From assembly GCA_021648845.1 (NCBI GenBank), contig JAKJHY010000014.1, positions 1 through 64,000 of the forward strand: a stretch of 64,000 nt of DNA, written 5' to 3'. Positions 51,309 to 58,896 of this stretch are shown in pieces. A program made the position numbers and the translations under genes. Position 1 is the stretch's first letter, and every line of letters begins with the position of its first letter. The notes under the pieces were generated by a model that was not told the origin of the DNA, ran no database searches, and saw only the letters and a program-made list of their open reading frames with translations. Source of the DNA: Mycobacterium sp. MBM. Lineage in GTDB: Bacteria > Actinomycetota > Actinomycetes > Mycobacteriales > Mycobacteriaceae.

Positions 51309-53297
51309 TCAGGCCGGCGCGTTCGCGGGCTGGAAGACCCCGGTGCTATCGGCCTCGTCCTCGGCGCGGATGACGTGCACGACCGCGTTGATCAGCGCCA
51401 GGTGGGTGAATGCCTGCGGAAAGTTGCCCAGGTGGCGGCCGGTGCGCGGCTCGATCTCCTCGGCGTAGAGGTGCAGCGGGCTGGCGAAGGACAACAGCCG
51501 CTCGCACAACCGCTTCGCCCGGCTGACCTCGCCGATCTCGACCAGCGCGGACACCAGCCAGAACGAACAGATGGTGAAGGTGCCTTCCTCCCCGGACAGG
51601 CCGTCGTCGGTTTCCTCGGTCCGGTACCGCAGCACCAGGCCGTCCTCGGTGAGCTCCTCGGCGATCGCCAGCACGGTGGCCCGGATGCGCGGATCGTCCG
51701 ACGGCAGGAACCGGGTGAGCACGGCCAGCAGCAGGGACGCGTCCAGCGCGTCGTCGCCGTAGCGCTGGGTGAGCACGCCGCGGGAGTCCACCCCGTGGGC
51801 CAGGATGTCGGCCTGGATCTCCTGTGCGATCTCGCTCCACTGCTGGGCATAGCTCTTCTCGCCCTGCAGATCGGCCAGCTTGGCCCCGCGGTCCAGCGCC
51901 ACCCAGCACATGATCTTGCTGGAGGTGAAGTGTTGCGGTTCGCCGCGCACCTCCCAGATACCACGGTCGGGTTCGCGCCAATGCTTGATGGCCTCCTCGA
52001 CCTGGTTCTTCAGGATCGGCCACAGCGCCTCGGGCATCTGCTCGCGCGATTTGGCGTGCAGGTACACCGAATCGAGCATGGTGCCCCAGATATCGTGCTG
52101 CATCTGGTTGTAGGCGCCGTTACCGATACGCACCGGCCGGGCGTTGTCGTAGCCGGACAGGTGGTGCAGTTCCTCCTCGACCAGGCTGCGTTCGCCGCCG
52201 ACGCCGTACATCACCTGAAGCGGATGGCGTTCGCCGTTGGTGGCCCCGGACACGTCGGCGATGAAGGAGAAGAAGTCATCGGCCTCGCGGTCCAGGCCGA
52301 GCGTGTACAAACCCCACAGTGCGAACGTGGAATCCCGGATCCACGAGTAGCGGTAGTCCCAGTTGCGTTCTCCCTGGGGGGTTTCCGGTAGGGAGGTGCT
52401 GCTGGCCGCGAGCAGGGCCCCGGTCGGGGAGTACACGAGTCCCTTCAGCGTCAGGGCGCTGCGCTGCAGGTACGCCCGCCACGGGTGGTCGGGGAAGTCG
52501 CCGATGTTGATCCACTGACGCCACGACTCGCTGGTCTTCCACATCTTGTCCGCGGCTTCCTCGAAGTTCTGCGGCGCAGGGTGTTTGGACCAGCTGAGCG
52601 CGACGAACACCTTGTCGCCCTCGGTGAGCCGGGTGCGGGCGCGGGCCTCGTGCCCCTCCAAGCCGATGCGCAGGTTGGTGGTCAGACGCAGGGTGGGGTG
52701 GGCCTCGGGATCCTTGCGGGCACGCGCGATGGCCTCGCCATAGGCCGAGGCGGAGTACTCCCAGGTGGCCGGGCTGCGGCCGTAGTCGAAGTTCGGCTCA
52801 CAGCTCATCACCAACTCGACCGTGCCGCTGACGCAGCGCACGGTGCGCAACAGGATGTGTTCGGCGTCCCAGTCGGTCGGGGTGCGGCGGTGGGTGCGTG
52901 AGCGGGTCTCGGTATCGTGCCACGGGCCCATCACCAGGGCGTCGCGCACGATCATCCAGCCGGTGTGGGTTTGCCAGGTGGTCTCCATGATCAGGCTGCC
53001 GGGCAGGTAGCGCCGCGCCGAGGGCACCGAGACGCCGTACGGGCTCAGCTTGAAGTGACCGGCTCCACGGTCCAGGATCGCGCCGAACACGCTGGGCGAA
53101 TCCGGGCGTGGCACACACAGCCATTCCACACTTCCCGCCGAGGACACCAGGCAGGTGCTCTCGCAGTCGGAGAGGAACGCGTAATCCGCGATGGGCGGGA
53201 ACGGGTTTCGCAGGGCTCCAGACGGGGAGTAGGCGATGGGAGCCGATGCCGTGGACGGCGTCGGCGACAAATCGTGCTCGGTGTGTTCCAGAACCAT
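51309..53297 (-). CDS. treH: Trehalase (GH15 family)
   Basis: 662 residues. Very close to the M. tuberculosis Rv2402 / M. smegmatis trehalase: NPFPPIADYAFLSDCESTCL, TWQTHTGWMIVRDALVMG, ERNWDYRYSWIRDSTFALWG and RIGNGAYNQMQHDIWG are conserved. GH15 (alpha/alpha)6 barrel; the two catalytic Glu lie in the REPDRGIWEVRGEPQHFTSS and GEEGTFTICSF regions. It splits trehalose to glucose. The ATG at 53297 (MVLEHTEHD) fits the known start, though the frame opens at 53309. In M. tuberculosis it also lies beside subI-cysTWA. Confidence 0.9.
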   Translation of the reverse strand: MVLEHTEHDLSPTPSTASAPIAYSPSGALRNPFPPIADYAFLSDCESTCLVSSAGSVEWLCVPRPDSPSVFGAILDRGAGHFKLSPYGVSVPSARRYLPGSLIMETTWQTHTGWMIVRDALVMGPWHDTETRSRTHRRTPTDWDAEHILLRTVRCVSGTVELVMSCEPNFDYGRSPATWEYSASAYGEAIARARKDPEAHPTLRLTTNLRIGLEGHEARARTRLTEGDKVFVALSWSKHPAPQNFEEAADKMWKTSESWRQWINIGDFPDHPWRAYLQRSALTLKGLVYSPTGALLAASSTSLPETPQGERNWDYRYSWIRDSTFALWGLYTLGLDREADDFFSFIADVSGATNGERHPLQVMYGVGGERSLVEEELHHLSGYDNARPVRIGNGAYNQMQHDIWGTMLDSVYLHAKSREQMPEALWPILKNQVEEAIKHWREPDRGIWEVRGEPQHFTSSKIMCWVALDRGAKLADLQGEKSYAQQWSEIAQEIQADILAHGVDSRGVLTQRYGDDALDASLLLAVLTRFLPSDDPRIRATVLAIAEELTEDGLVLRYRTEETDDGLSGEEGTFTICSFWLVSALVEIGEVSRAKRLCERLLSFASPLHLYAEEIEPRTGRHLGNFPQAFTHLALINAVVHVIRAEDEADSTGVFQPANAPA

Positions 53298-53361
53298 GAC
53301 GCCCATCATGGGTGCAGAATCGTTTGCCGTCTAGTTCGCGCGATTCGTGGACGATTCCGGC

Positions 53362-54570
53362 TCAGCGCCGGGCGAAGGCGGGGATGTGCTCCGGCAGCGG
53401 TCCGATGGCGACCCCGTATCCGATGATCCTGCGCAGCAGCGGAACCCGGGCGACCAGTCGAACCCCCCGGGGCGCGACCGCGGGAGTCCCCTCGGTCACG
53501 GCCACCGCGATCACCCGATTGTGCACGGTGCGCTGCACGCCCTGGACCACTACGGTGGGCAACCACCGGCGGATCTGCACCCGGCGCAACTGCCGTCTGG
53601 TCACGGTGCCCGAACGCAGCGGGGCGGCCAGCAGGCGGGCGGCGGCCACTGCGTCCGCCACCGCCAGGTTGATGCCGACCCCGCCCACCGGTGACATCGC
53701 GTGCGCCGCGTCGCCGATGAACAAGATGCCGTCGGCGTACCAGCGTGACAGTCGATCCAACTGCACATCAAGCAGTTTGACCTCGTCGAACGATGTGACC
53801 GAGCCGATCCGGTCGGCGACCCACGGGACAACGGCGGTGACGCGCCGGTGCAGCGACTCGATCCCCTCGGAACGCAGTTTCTGATCCGTTCCCTTCGGGA
53901 TCACGAACGCGCACTGGTAGTAGTCGCCACGGTCGATCATGGCGACCACATGACCGGCGCCCATCGCCCCGGCCAGGCCCGCCGGGTCGCTGTCGGCACG
54001 CGGCACCCGGAACCACCAGACATCCATCGGCGCCCCGAAACGCTTGGGCGCAAGCGCCATTGCCCTGCGCAGTGTCGAATCCCGGCCGTCGCAGGCGACC
54101 GTCAACGGTGCATGCATCTCGTGGGTTGCGCCGTCGGGGTCGCGGTAGCGAACCCCGGTCACCGCCGCACCGGAGCGCAGGGGTTCGAGCACTTCGCAGT
54201 TGCGCATCAACGTGAAGGTCGGTTCCTGCTCGGCCGCGCGGGCGAGCAGTTCCAGGAAATCCCACTGCGGAACCAGGGCGATGTGCCGGTGCGCGCCTGG
54301 AAGGTGCCGCAGATCCACCTCGACCGGGACACCCTGCACCGAGAGCCGCAGCGATTCGATCAGCCGATGCGGTATCGCGGCGAAGCGGTCACCGAGACCG
54401 AGTTCGTCGAGCAATCGCAGGGTGCTGGCATGCACGGTGTCCCCGCGGAAATCGCGCAGGAAATCGGCGTGCTTCTCCATCACGGTGACGTGCACACCCG
54501 CCCTGGCCAGCAGCAGGCCCAGCATCATTCCGGCTGGACCGCCGCCGGCGACTATGCATCCGGTCGACAT
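53362..54570 (-). CDS. FAD-dependent monooxygenase (UbiH/PHBH-like)
   Basis: 402 residues. IVAGGGPAGMMLGLLLARAG is the dinucleotide site, CDGRDSTLRRAM the DG motif, and ILFIGDAAHAMSPVGGVGIN the second FAD block with the GD motif. It is a class A flavin monooxygenase; the substrate (an aromatic or polyketide-like compound) is not known. It starts at ATG 54570, facing away from the small membrane genes, and is 52 nt upstream of the trehalase gene start. Confidence 0.88.
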   Translation of the reverse strand: MSTGCIVAGGGPAGMMLGLLLARAGVHVTVMEKHADFLRDFRGDTVHASTLRLLDELGLGDRFAAIPHRLIESLRLSVQGVPVEVDLRHLPGAHRHIALVPQWDFLELLARAAEQEPTFTLMRNCEVLEPLRSGAAVTGVRYRDPDGATHEMHAPLTVACDGRDSTLRRAMALAPKRFGAPMDVWWFRVPRADSDPAGLAGAMGAGHVVAMIDRGDYYQCAFVIPKGTDQKLRSEGIESLHRRVTAVVPWVADRIGSVTSFDEVKLLDVQLDRLSRWYADGILFIGDAAHAMSPVGGVGINLAVADAVAAARLLAAPLRSGTVTRRQLRRVQIRRWLPTVVVQGVQRTVHNRVIAVAVTEGTPAVAPRGVRLVARVPLLRRIIGYGVAIGPLPEHIPAFARR

Positions 54571-54615
54571 GGCTCCATGGTGGCACCCCGAGCGACGGCA
54601 CTACTGTGGTTCGGT

Positions 54616-54810
54616 GTGGCTGGATTTCTGAGCTGGTGGGACGGTGTCGAGTTGTGGCTGTCCGGTCTCGGCTTCGTCGTCCAGACCCTGTTGGTGATGC
54701 CGGTGGTGTTGGTGCTGGCCTACGGGATCGCGGTCATCCTGGACGGCGCCCTCGGTAACGGAATCCGGCTGGTGCGCCGGGCATTGCATCAAGACGAGGA
54801 GCCTTCGTGA
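54616..54810 (+). CDS. Small membrane protein (Rv2401A-like)
   Basis: 64 residues: a Trp-rich start (GFLSWWDGVELWLSGLGFV) then a membrane span (TLLVMPVVLVLAYGIAVIL) and a basic tail (RLVRRALHQDEE). M. tuberculosis has a small membrane gene in the same place next to subI and the trehalase. The GTG at 54616 is chosen because TACTGT (54603-54608) sits 7 nt upstream; ATG at 54577 in the same frame is the alternative. Its stop overlaps the next tiny gene (GTGA). Confidence 0.65.
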   Translation: MAGFLSWWDGVELWLSGLGFVVQTLLVMPVVLVLAYGIAVILDGALGNGIRLVRRALHQDEEPS

Positions 54811-54893
54811 ACAAGATGCCGCGCTCGCGGGTGACGCTAGCACTGGCCGCCCTGGTGGTGCTGGTGATCCTGATGTGGCTGCTCGCGCGCTGA
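54807..54893 (+). CDS. 28-residue single-span membrane microprotein
   Basis: A short basic start (NKMPRSR) followed by one hydrophobic helix (VTLALAALVVLVILMWLLAR) that ends the protein. It begins at a GTG that overlaps the stop of the preceding small membrane gene by 4 nt, so it is likely translated by coupling. Being so short, it cannot be recognised by sequence family; support is from the coupling and the clean hydrophobic profile. Confidence 0.5.
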   Translation: MNKMPRSRVTLALAALVVLVILMWLLAR

Positions 54894-54924
54894 TTTGCCA
54901 CCTCTGGGTGCCGGGGCCGATTCT

Positions 54925-54930
54925 GATACT
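54925..54930 (+). promoter_or_regulatory. -10 box of the cysteine leader / subI operon
   Basis: GATACT preceded by TG, 9 nt before the ATG at 54940. With transcription starting at or near the A of the ATG, the leader peptide would be translated from a leaderless mRNA. Confidence 0.5.
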
Positions 54931-54939
54931 CTTCCCGCC

Positions 54940-55032
54940 ATGCGCGCAGTGACCGGCAACAAGAGGGGCCACATCACGGCCCTCATTGCCGTGGGTTTCG
55001 CCGCTGTTGCCGATGTCTGTTGTTGTCGCTGA
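54940..55032 (+). CDS. Poly-cysteine leader peptide upstream of subI
   Basis: 30 codons: a short basic and hydrophobic peptide ending ADV-Cys-Cys-Cys-Arg-stop (Cys codons at 55018, 55021, 55024). Small Cys-ending upstream ORFs before sulfur genes are known in M. smegmatis and other mycobacteria, where they attenuate the downstream operon in response to cysteine supply. Its location directly before the sulfate transporter fits. It is too short for conventional gene calling and has no SD, consistent with a leaderless start. Confidence 0.8.
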   Translation: MRAVTGNKRGHITALIAVGFAAVADVCCCR

Positions 55033-55148
55033 CACCACACCCGTCAGCGGTTCGGCGTTGGTGGCGACAGGTCGACGCGTCGCGCACTGATCCCATCACC
55101 TTTTCCGTCTTACGGGCGCCCGGCCTCATATCCTGCCCCTGGAAAGGT
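55027..55148 (+). promoter_or_regulatory. Candidate cysteine-responsive attenuator of subI-cysTWA
   Basis: A hairpin CGCTGAC (55027-55033) / GTCAGCG (55043-55049) covers the last leader codon and its stop. ACCTTTTCC (55098-55106) can pair with the subI SD GGAAAGGT (55141-55148), with one bulged T, hiding it from ribosomes. UGUCGC (55024-55029) could alternatively pair with GCGACA (55064-55069). A ribosome stalled at the Cys codons would disrupt these choices (inference). Confidence 0.5.
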
Positions 55149-55153
55149 TCTCG

Positions 55154-56176
55154 ATGCCCACTCTGCTCGGCCCCACCAAACGTTTCGGCGCGCTCACCGC
55201 GCTCGTGCTCTCCACCACCCTGCTCGCGGCGTGCGGTGGAGGCGCCAGCGACGTCGTCGGTGCGCAGAATTCCACCGACGCCGACACCACCCTGACATTG
55301 GTGGCCTACGCGGTGCCCGAGCCGGGCTGGTCCACGATCGCCCCGGCGTTCGCCGGCACCGCCGAGGGCAAGGGGATCGGCATCACCGCCTCCTACGGGG
55401 CCTCCGGGGATCAGTCGCGCGGCGTGGAGTCCGGGAAGCCGGCCGATGTCGTCAACTTCTCCGTCGAGCCCGATATCACCCGGCTGGTCAAGGCCGGACT
55501 GGTCGACGAGGACTGGAACGCCGGTGTCCAGAAAGGTGTGCCGTTCGGATCGGTGGTGACCTTCGCGGTCCGCGACGGAAACCCCAAGAACATCCGTGAC
55601 TGGGATGACCTGCTCAAACCCGGTATCGAGGTCATCACGCCCAGCCCGTTGAGCTCGGGTTCGGCGAAGTGGAACCTGCTGGCGCCCTACGCCGCCAAGA
55701 GCAACGGCGGCCGGGACCACGGCGCCGGTATCGCCTACGTTCAGGAACTGGTCAGCCAGCACGTCAAACTGCGCCCGGGCTCCGGCCGGGAAGCCACCGA
55801 TGTGTTCCGGCAGGGCACCGGCGATGTGCTGCTGGCCTACGAGAACGAGGCCCTGAACTTCGACCTGGAGCACGTCAACCCGCCGCAGACGTTCAAGATC
55901 GAGAATCCGGTCGCAGTGGTCAACACCAGCAAGCACCTGGACAAGGCCACCGAGTTCGTGAACTTCCAGTACACCCCGGAGGCGCAGAAGGTGTGGGCCG
56001 AGGCCGGTTTCCGCCCGGTCGACCCCGCGGTCGCCGCCGAGTTCGCCGAGAAATTCCCGGCGCCGGAGAAGCTGTGGACCATCGCCGATCTCGGTGGCTG
56101 GCCCGCAGTCGATGCGCAGCTGTTCGACAAGGACAACGGCGAGATCACCAAGATCTACAAGCAGGCCACCGGGTGA
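55154..56176 (+). CDS. subI: Sulfate-binding lipoprotein SubI
   Basis: 340 residues. Lipoprotein signal peptide with lipobox LLAAC (Cys27), then a periplasmic binding protein of the sulfate/thiosulfate type (YAVPEPGWSTIAPAF; SYGASGDQSRGVESGKPADV). It captures sulfate outside the membrane for CysTWA. SD GGAAAGG at 55141 is 6 nt before the ATG. Its stop overlaps the cysT start (GTGA). Homologue of M. tuberculosis Rv2400c. Confidence 0.95.
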   Translation: MPTLLGPTKRFGALTALVLSTTLLAACGGGASDVVGAQNSTDADTTLTLVAYAVPEPGWSTIAPAFAGTAEGKGIGITASYGASGDQSRGVESGKPADVVNFSVEPDITRLVKAGLVDEDWNAGVQKGVPFGSVVTFAVRDGNPKNIRDWDDLLKPGIEVITPSPLSSGSAKWNLLAPYAAKSNGGRDHGAGIAYVQELVSQHVKLRPGSGREATDVFRQGTGDVLLAYENEALNFDLEHVNPPQTFKIENPVAVVNTSKHLDKATEFVNFQYTPEAQKVWAEAGFRPVDPAVAAEFAEKFPAPEKLWTIADLGGWPAVDAQLFDKDNGEITKIYKQATG

Positions 56177-57000
56177 GCACCCGGCCCGCCGCGGCCAAGC
56201 CGACGCGCCGCCCCAGCGGCGCCACCCTGCAGATCGGGGTGGCCGTGCTGTGGCTGTCGCTGATCGTGCTGCTGCCGCTGGCGGCGATTCTGTGGACCTC
56301 GGCCGAGGGCGGCTGGAGTTCGTTCTGGGCGGCGGTGAGTTCGCCGTCGGCGCTGGCCTCGTTCCGGGTGACGTTGACCATCTCGATCGCGGTGACACTG
56401 GCCAACGTGGTGTTCGGGCTGCTGATCGCCTGGGTGCTGGTCCGCGACGATTTCCCGCTCAAACGGGTCGTCGACGCCATCATCGACCTGCCGTTCGCGT
56501 TGCCGACCATCGTGGCCAGCCTGGTGCTGCTCTCGCTGTACGGGCCGGGCAGCCCCGTCGGGATCCACATCCAGCACAGCGCCGCCGGGGTCGCCGTGGC
56601 GCTGGCGTTCGTGACGCTGCCCTTCGTGGTCCGCGCCGTGCAGCCGGTGCTGCTGGAACTGGATCGCGAAGTGGAGGAGGCGGCCGCCTCGCTGGGCGCC
56701 AACAACCTCACGATCTTCGTCCGGGTCATCCTGCCGGCGTTGGCGCCGGCGCTGCTGTCGGGCGCCGGACTGGCGTTCTCCCGCGCGATCGGCGAATTCG
56801 GTTCCATCGTGCTCATCGGCGGAGCCATCCCCGGCGAGACCGAGGTGTCCTCGCAGTGGATCCGCACGCTCATCGAGAACGACGACCGGGTCGGCGCGGC
56901 GGCGATCTCGATCGTGCTGCTGGTGATCTCGTTCGTCGTGCTGTTCGTGCTGCGCTATTTCGGTGCGCGGGCGGCCAAGCGGGAGGAGTCGGCCCGATGA
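56173..57000 (+). CDS. cysT: Sulfate ABC transporter permease CysT
   Basis: 275 residues, six membrane spans. The EAA loop is recognisable (EVEEAAASLGANNLTIFVRV), which docks on CysA. It starts at GTG overlapping subI and ends overlapping the cysW start (ATGA). With CysW it forms the transmembrane channel for sulfate import. Confidence 0.95.
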   Translation: MSTRPAAAKPTRRPSGATLQIGVAVLWLSLIVLLPLAAILWTSAEGGWSSFWAAVSSPSALASFRVTLTISIAVTLANVVFGLLIAWVLVRDDFPLKRVVDAIIDLPFALPTIVASLVLLSLYGPGSPVGIHIQHSAAGVAVALAFVTLPFVVRAVQPVLLELDREVEEAAASLGANNLTIFVRVILPALAPALLSGAGLAFSRAIGEFGSIVLIGGAIPGETEVSSQWIRTLIENDDRVGAAAISIVLLVISFVVLFVLRYFGARAAKREESAR

Positions 57001-57815
57001 CGCTGTCCCGCCGGACGGCCCTCATCCTGCGGCTCGTCGCGCTGCTGTACGTCTTCGCGCTGCTGGTGGTCCCGCTGGGTGCCATCCTGTGGCGTGCGCT
57101 CGCACCCGGGGTCGGTGAGTTTTTCGGCTCGGTCAGCACACCCGCCGCCCAGTCGGCGCTGTCGCTGTCGCTGCTGGTGGTGGCCATCGTGGTGCCGCTG
57201 AACGTCATCTTCGGGGTGCCGACGGCCATCGTGCTGGCTCGTCGCAGGTTCCGCGGCAAGAACGCCCTGCAGGCGGTGATCGATCTGCCCTTCGCGGTGT
57301 CGCCGGTGGTCATCGGCGTCGCATTGATCGTGCTGTGGGGTAGCGCCGGTCTGTTCGGGTTCGTGCAGAGCAGCTGGGGCGTGAAGATCATCTTCGGCTT
57401 CCCGGGGATCGTGCTGGCCAGCTTGTTCGTCACCATCCCGTTCGTGATCCGCGAAGTCGAACCCGTGCTGCACGAGGTCGGCACCGACCAGGAGGAAGCG
57501 GCGGCCACCCTGGGGGCCAACTGGTGGCAGACGTTCTGGCGCATCACGTTGCCGTCGATCCGGTGGGGGCTGACCTACGGCGTGGTGCTCACCGTGGCCC
57601 GCACCCTCGGCGAGTTCGGCGCGGTGCTGATGGTGTCGTCGAACCTGCCCGGCCAGTCCCAGACGCTGACCCTGCTGGTGCATGACCGCTACACGCTCGG
57701 CAATTCGTACGGCGCCTACACCATCTCGGTGGTACTGATGGCGGTCGCGCTCATCGTGCTGCTGGCCCAGATCGTGTTTGACGCCCAACGTTCGCGCGTC
57801 AAGACTGAGGACTGA
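56997..57815 (+). CDS. cysW: Sulfate ABC transporter permease CysW
   Basis: 272 residues, the same length as M. tuberculosis CysW. Six membrane spans and the EAA loop DQEEAAATLGANWWQTFWRI. It pairs with CysT. The ATG is inside the cysT stop region. The gene is 15 nt before cysA. Confidence 0.95.
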   Translation: MTLSRRTALILRLVALLYVFALLVVPLGAILWRALAPGVGEFFGSVSTPAAQSALSLSLLVVAIVVPLNVIFGVPTAIVLARRRFRGKNALQAVIDLPFAVSPVVIGVALIVLWGSAGLFGFVQSSWGVKIIFGFPGIVLASLFVTIPFVIREVEPVLHEVGTDQEEAAATLGANWWQTFWRITLPSIRWGLTYGVVLTVARTLGEFGAVLMVSSNLPGQSQTLTLLVHDRYTLGNSYGAYTISVVLMAVALIVLLAQIVFDAQRSRVKTED

Positions 57816-57830
57816 AGGAGAGCACCGGAG

Positions 57831-58874
57831 ATGACCGAAACCGCCATAGCGGTCATGGGCGCGAACAAGCATTACGGCGAGTTCGCGGCCCTGGACAATA
57901 TCGACTTCGTGGTGCCCAAGGGCTCGCTGACCGCGCTACTGGGCCCCAGCGGCTCGGGGAAGTCGACGCTGCTGCGCGCCATCGCCGGCCTGGATCAACC
58001 CGATACGGGGTCGATCACCATCAACGGCCGCGATGTGACCGGGGTGCCGCCCCAGCAGCGCGGTATCGGCTTCGTCTTCCAGCACTATGCGGCGTTCAAG
58101 CACCTCACGGTGCGCGATAACGTCGCGTTCGGTCTGTCCATCCGCAAAAGGCCCAAGAGCGAGATCAAGGAGAAGGTCGACAACCTGCTGGAGGTGGTCG
58201 GTCTGGCCGGATTCCAGAGCCGGTACCCCGCGCAACTGTCCGGCGGGCAGCGCCAGCGCATGGCGCTGGCCCGGGCGTTGGCGGTCGATCCGGAGGTGCT
58301 GCTGCTCGACGAGCCGTTCGGCGCGCTGGACGCCAAGGTGCGCGAGGATCTGCGCGCGTGGCTGCGTCGGCTGCACGACGATGTCCACGTCACCACGGTG
58401 CTGGTCACCCACGATCAGTCCGAGGCACTCGATGTCGCCGACCGGATCGCAGTGCTCAACAAGGGCCGCATCGAGCAGGTGGGCTCACCGACCGAGGTCT
58501 ACGATTCGCCGGCGAACCCGTTCGTCATGTCGTTTCTGGGGACGGTGTCGCTGCTGAACGGGATCCTGGTGCGCCCGCACGATATCCGGGTCGGCCGTAC
58601 CCCGGATATGGCCATCGCCGCGGGCGACGGCACCGCCGAGTCGACCGGGGTCACCAAGGCCACCATCGACCGGATCGTGACGCTGGGTTTCGAGGTGCGC
58701 GTCGAGCTGATCAGTTCGGTCAACGGGACACCGTTCACCGCGCAGATCACCCGTGGTGACGCCGAGGCGCTCGGGCTGCGCGCCGGAGACACCGTCTACG
58801 TACGGGCCACCCGGGTGCCGGCCATCGCCGGTGACGTGCAGAACGCCGAACTGCGCGCCGAGGCGCTCACCTAG
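57831..58874 (+). CDS. cysA: Sulfate ABC transporter ATPase CysA
   Basis: 347 residues. Walker A GPSGSGKST, signature LSGGQRQRMALARALA, Walker B VLLLDEPFGALD and the switch His (VLVTHDQSEA). A C-terminal TOBE-like regulatory domain follows (~residues 240-347). It drives import through CysTW. AAGGAG precedes the ATG. It ends 10 nt from the convergent amidase. Confidence 0.95.
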   Translation: MTETAIAVMGANKHYGEFAALDNIDFVVPKGSLTALLGPSGSGKSTLLRAIAGLDQPDTGSITINGRDVTGVPPQQRGIGFVFQHYAAFKHLTVRDNVAFGLSIRKRPKSEIKEKVDNLLEVVGLAGFQSRYPAQLSGGQRQRMALARALAVDPEVLLLDEPFGALDAKVREDLRAWLRRLHDDVHVTTVLVTHDQSEALDVADRIAVLNKGRIEQVGSPTEVYDSPANPFVMSFLGTVSLLNGILVRPHDIRVGRTPDMAIAAGDGTAESTGVTKATIDRIVTLGFEVRVELISSVNGTPFTAQITRGDAEALGLRAGDTVYVRATRVPAIAGDVQNAELRAEALT

Positions 58875-58896
58875 CGCCGTCTGTTCACAGCGGCGC
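58874..58896. terminator. Bidirectional terminator hairpin between cysA and the amidase gene
   Basis: GCGCCG(T)CTG - TTCA - CAGCGGCGC forms a 9-bp stem with one bulged base and a tetraloop, placed across the convergent stops (cysA 58872-58874; amidase 58885-58887). No U-run is present on either strand. Confidence 0.5.
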
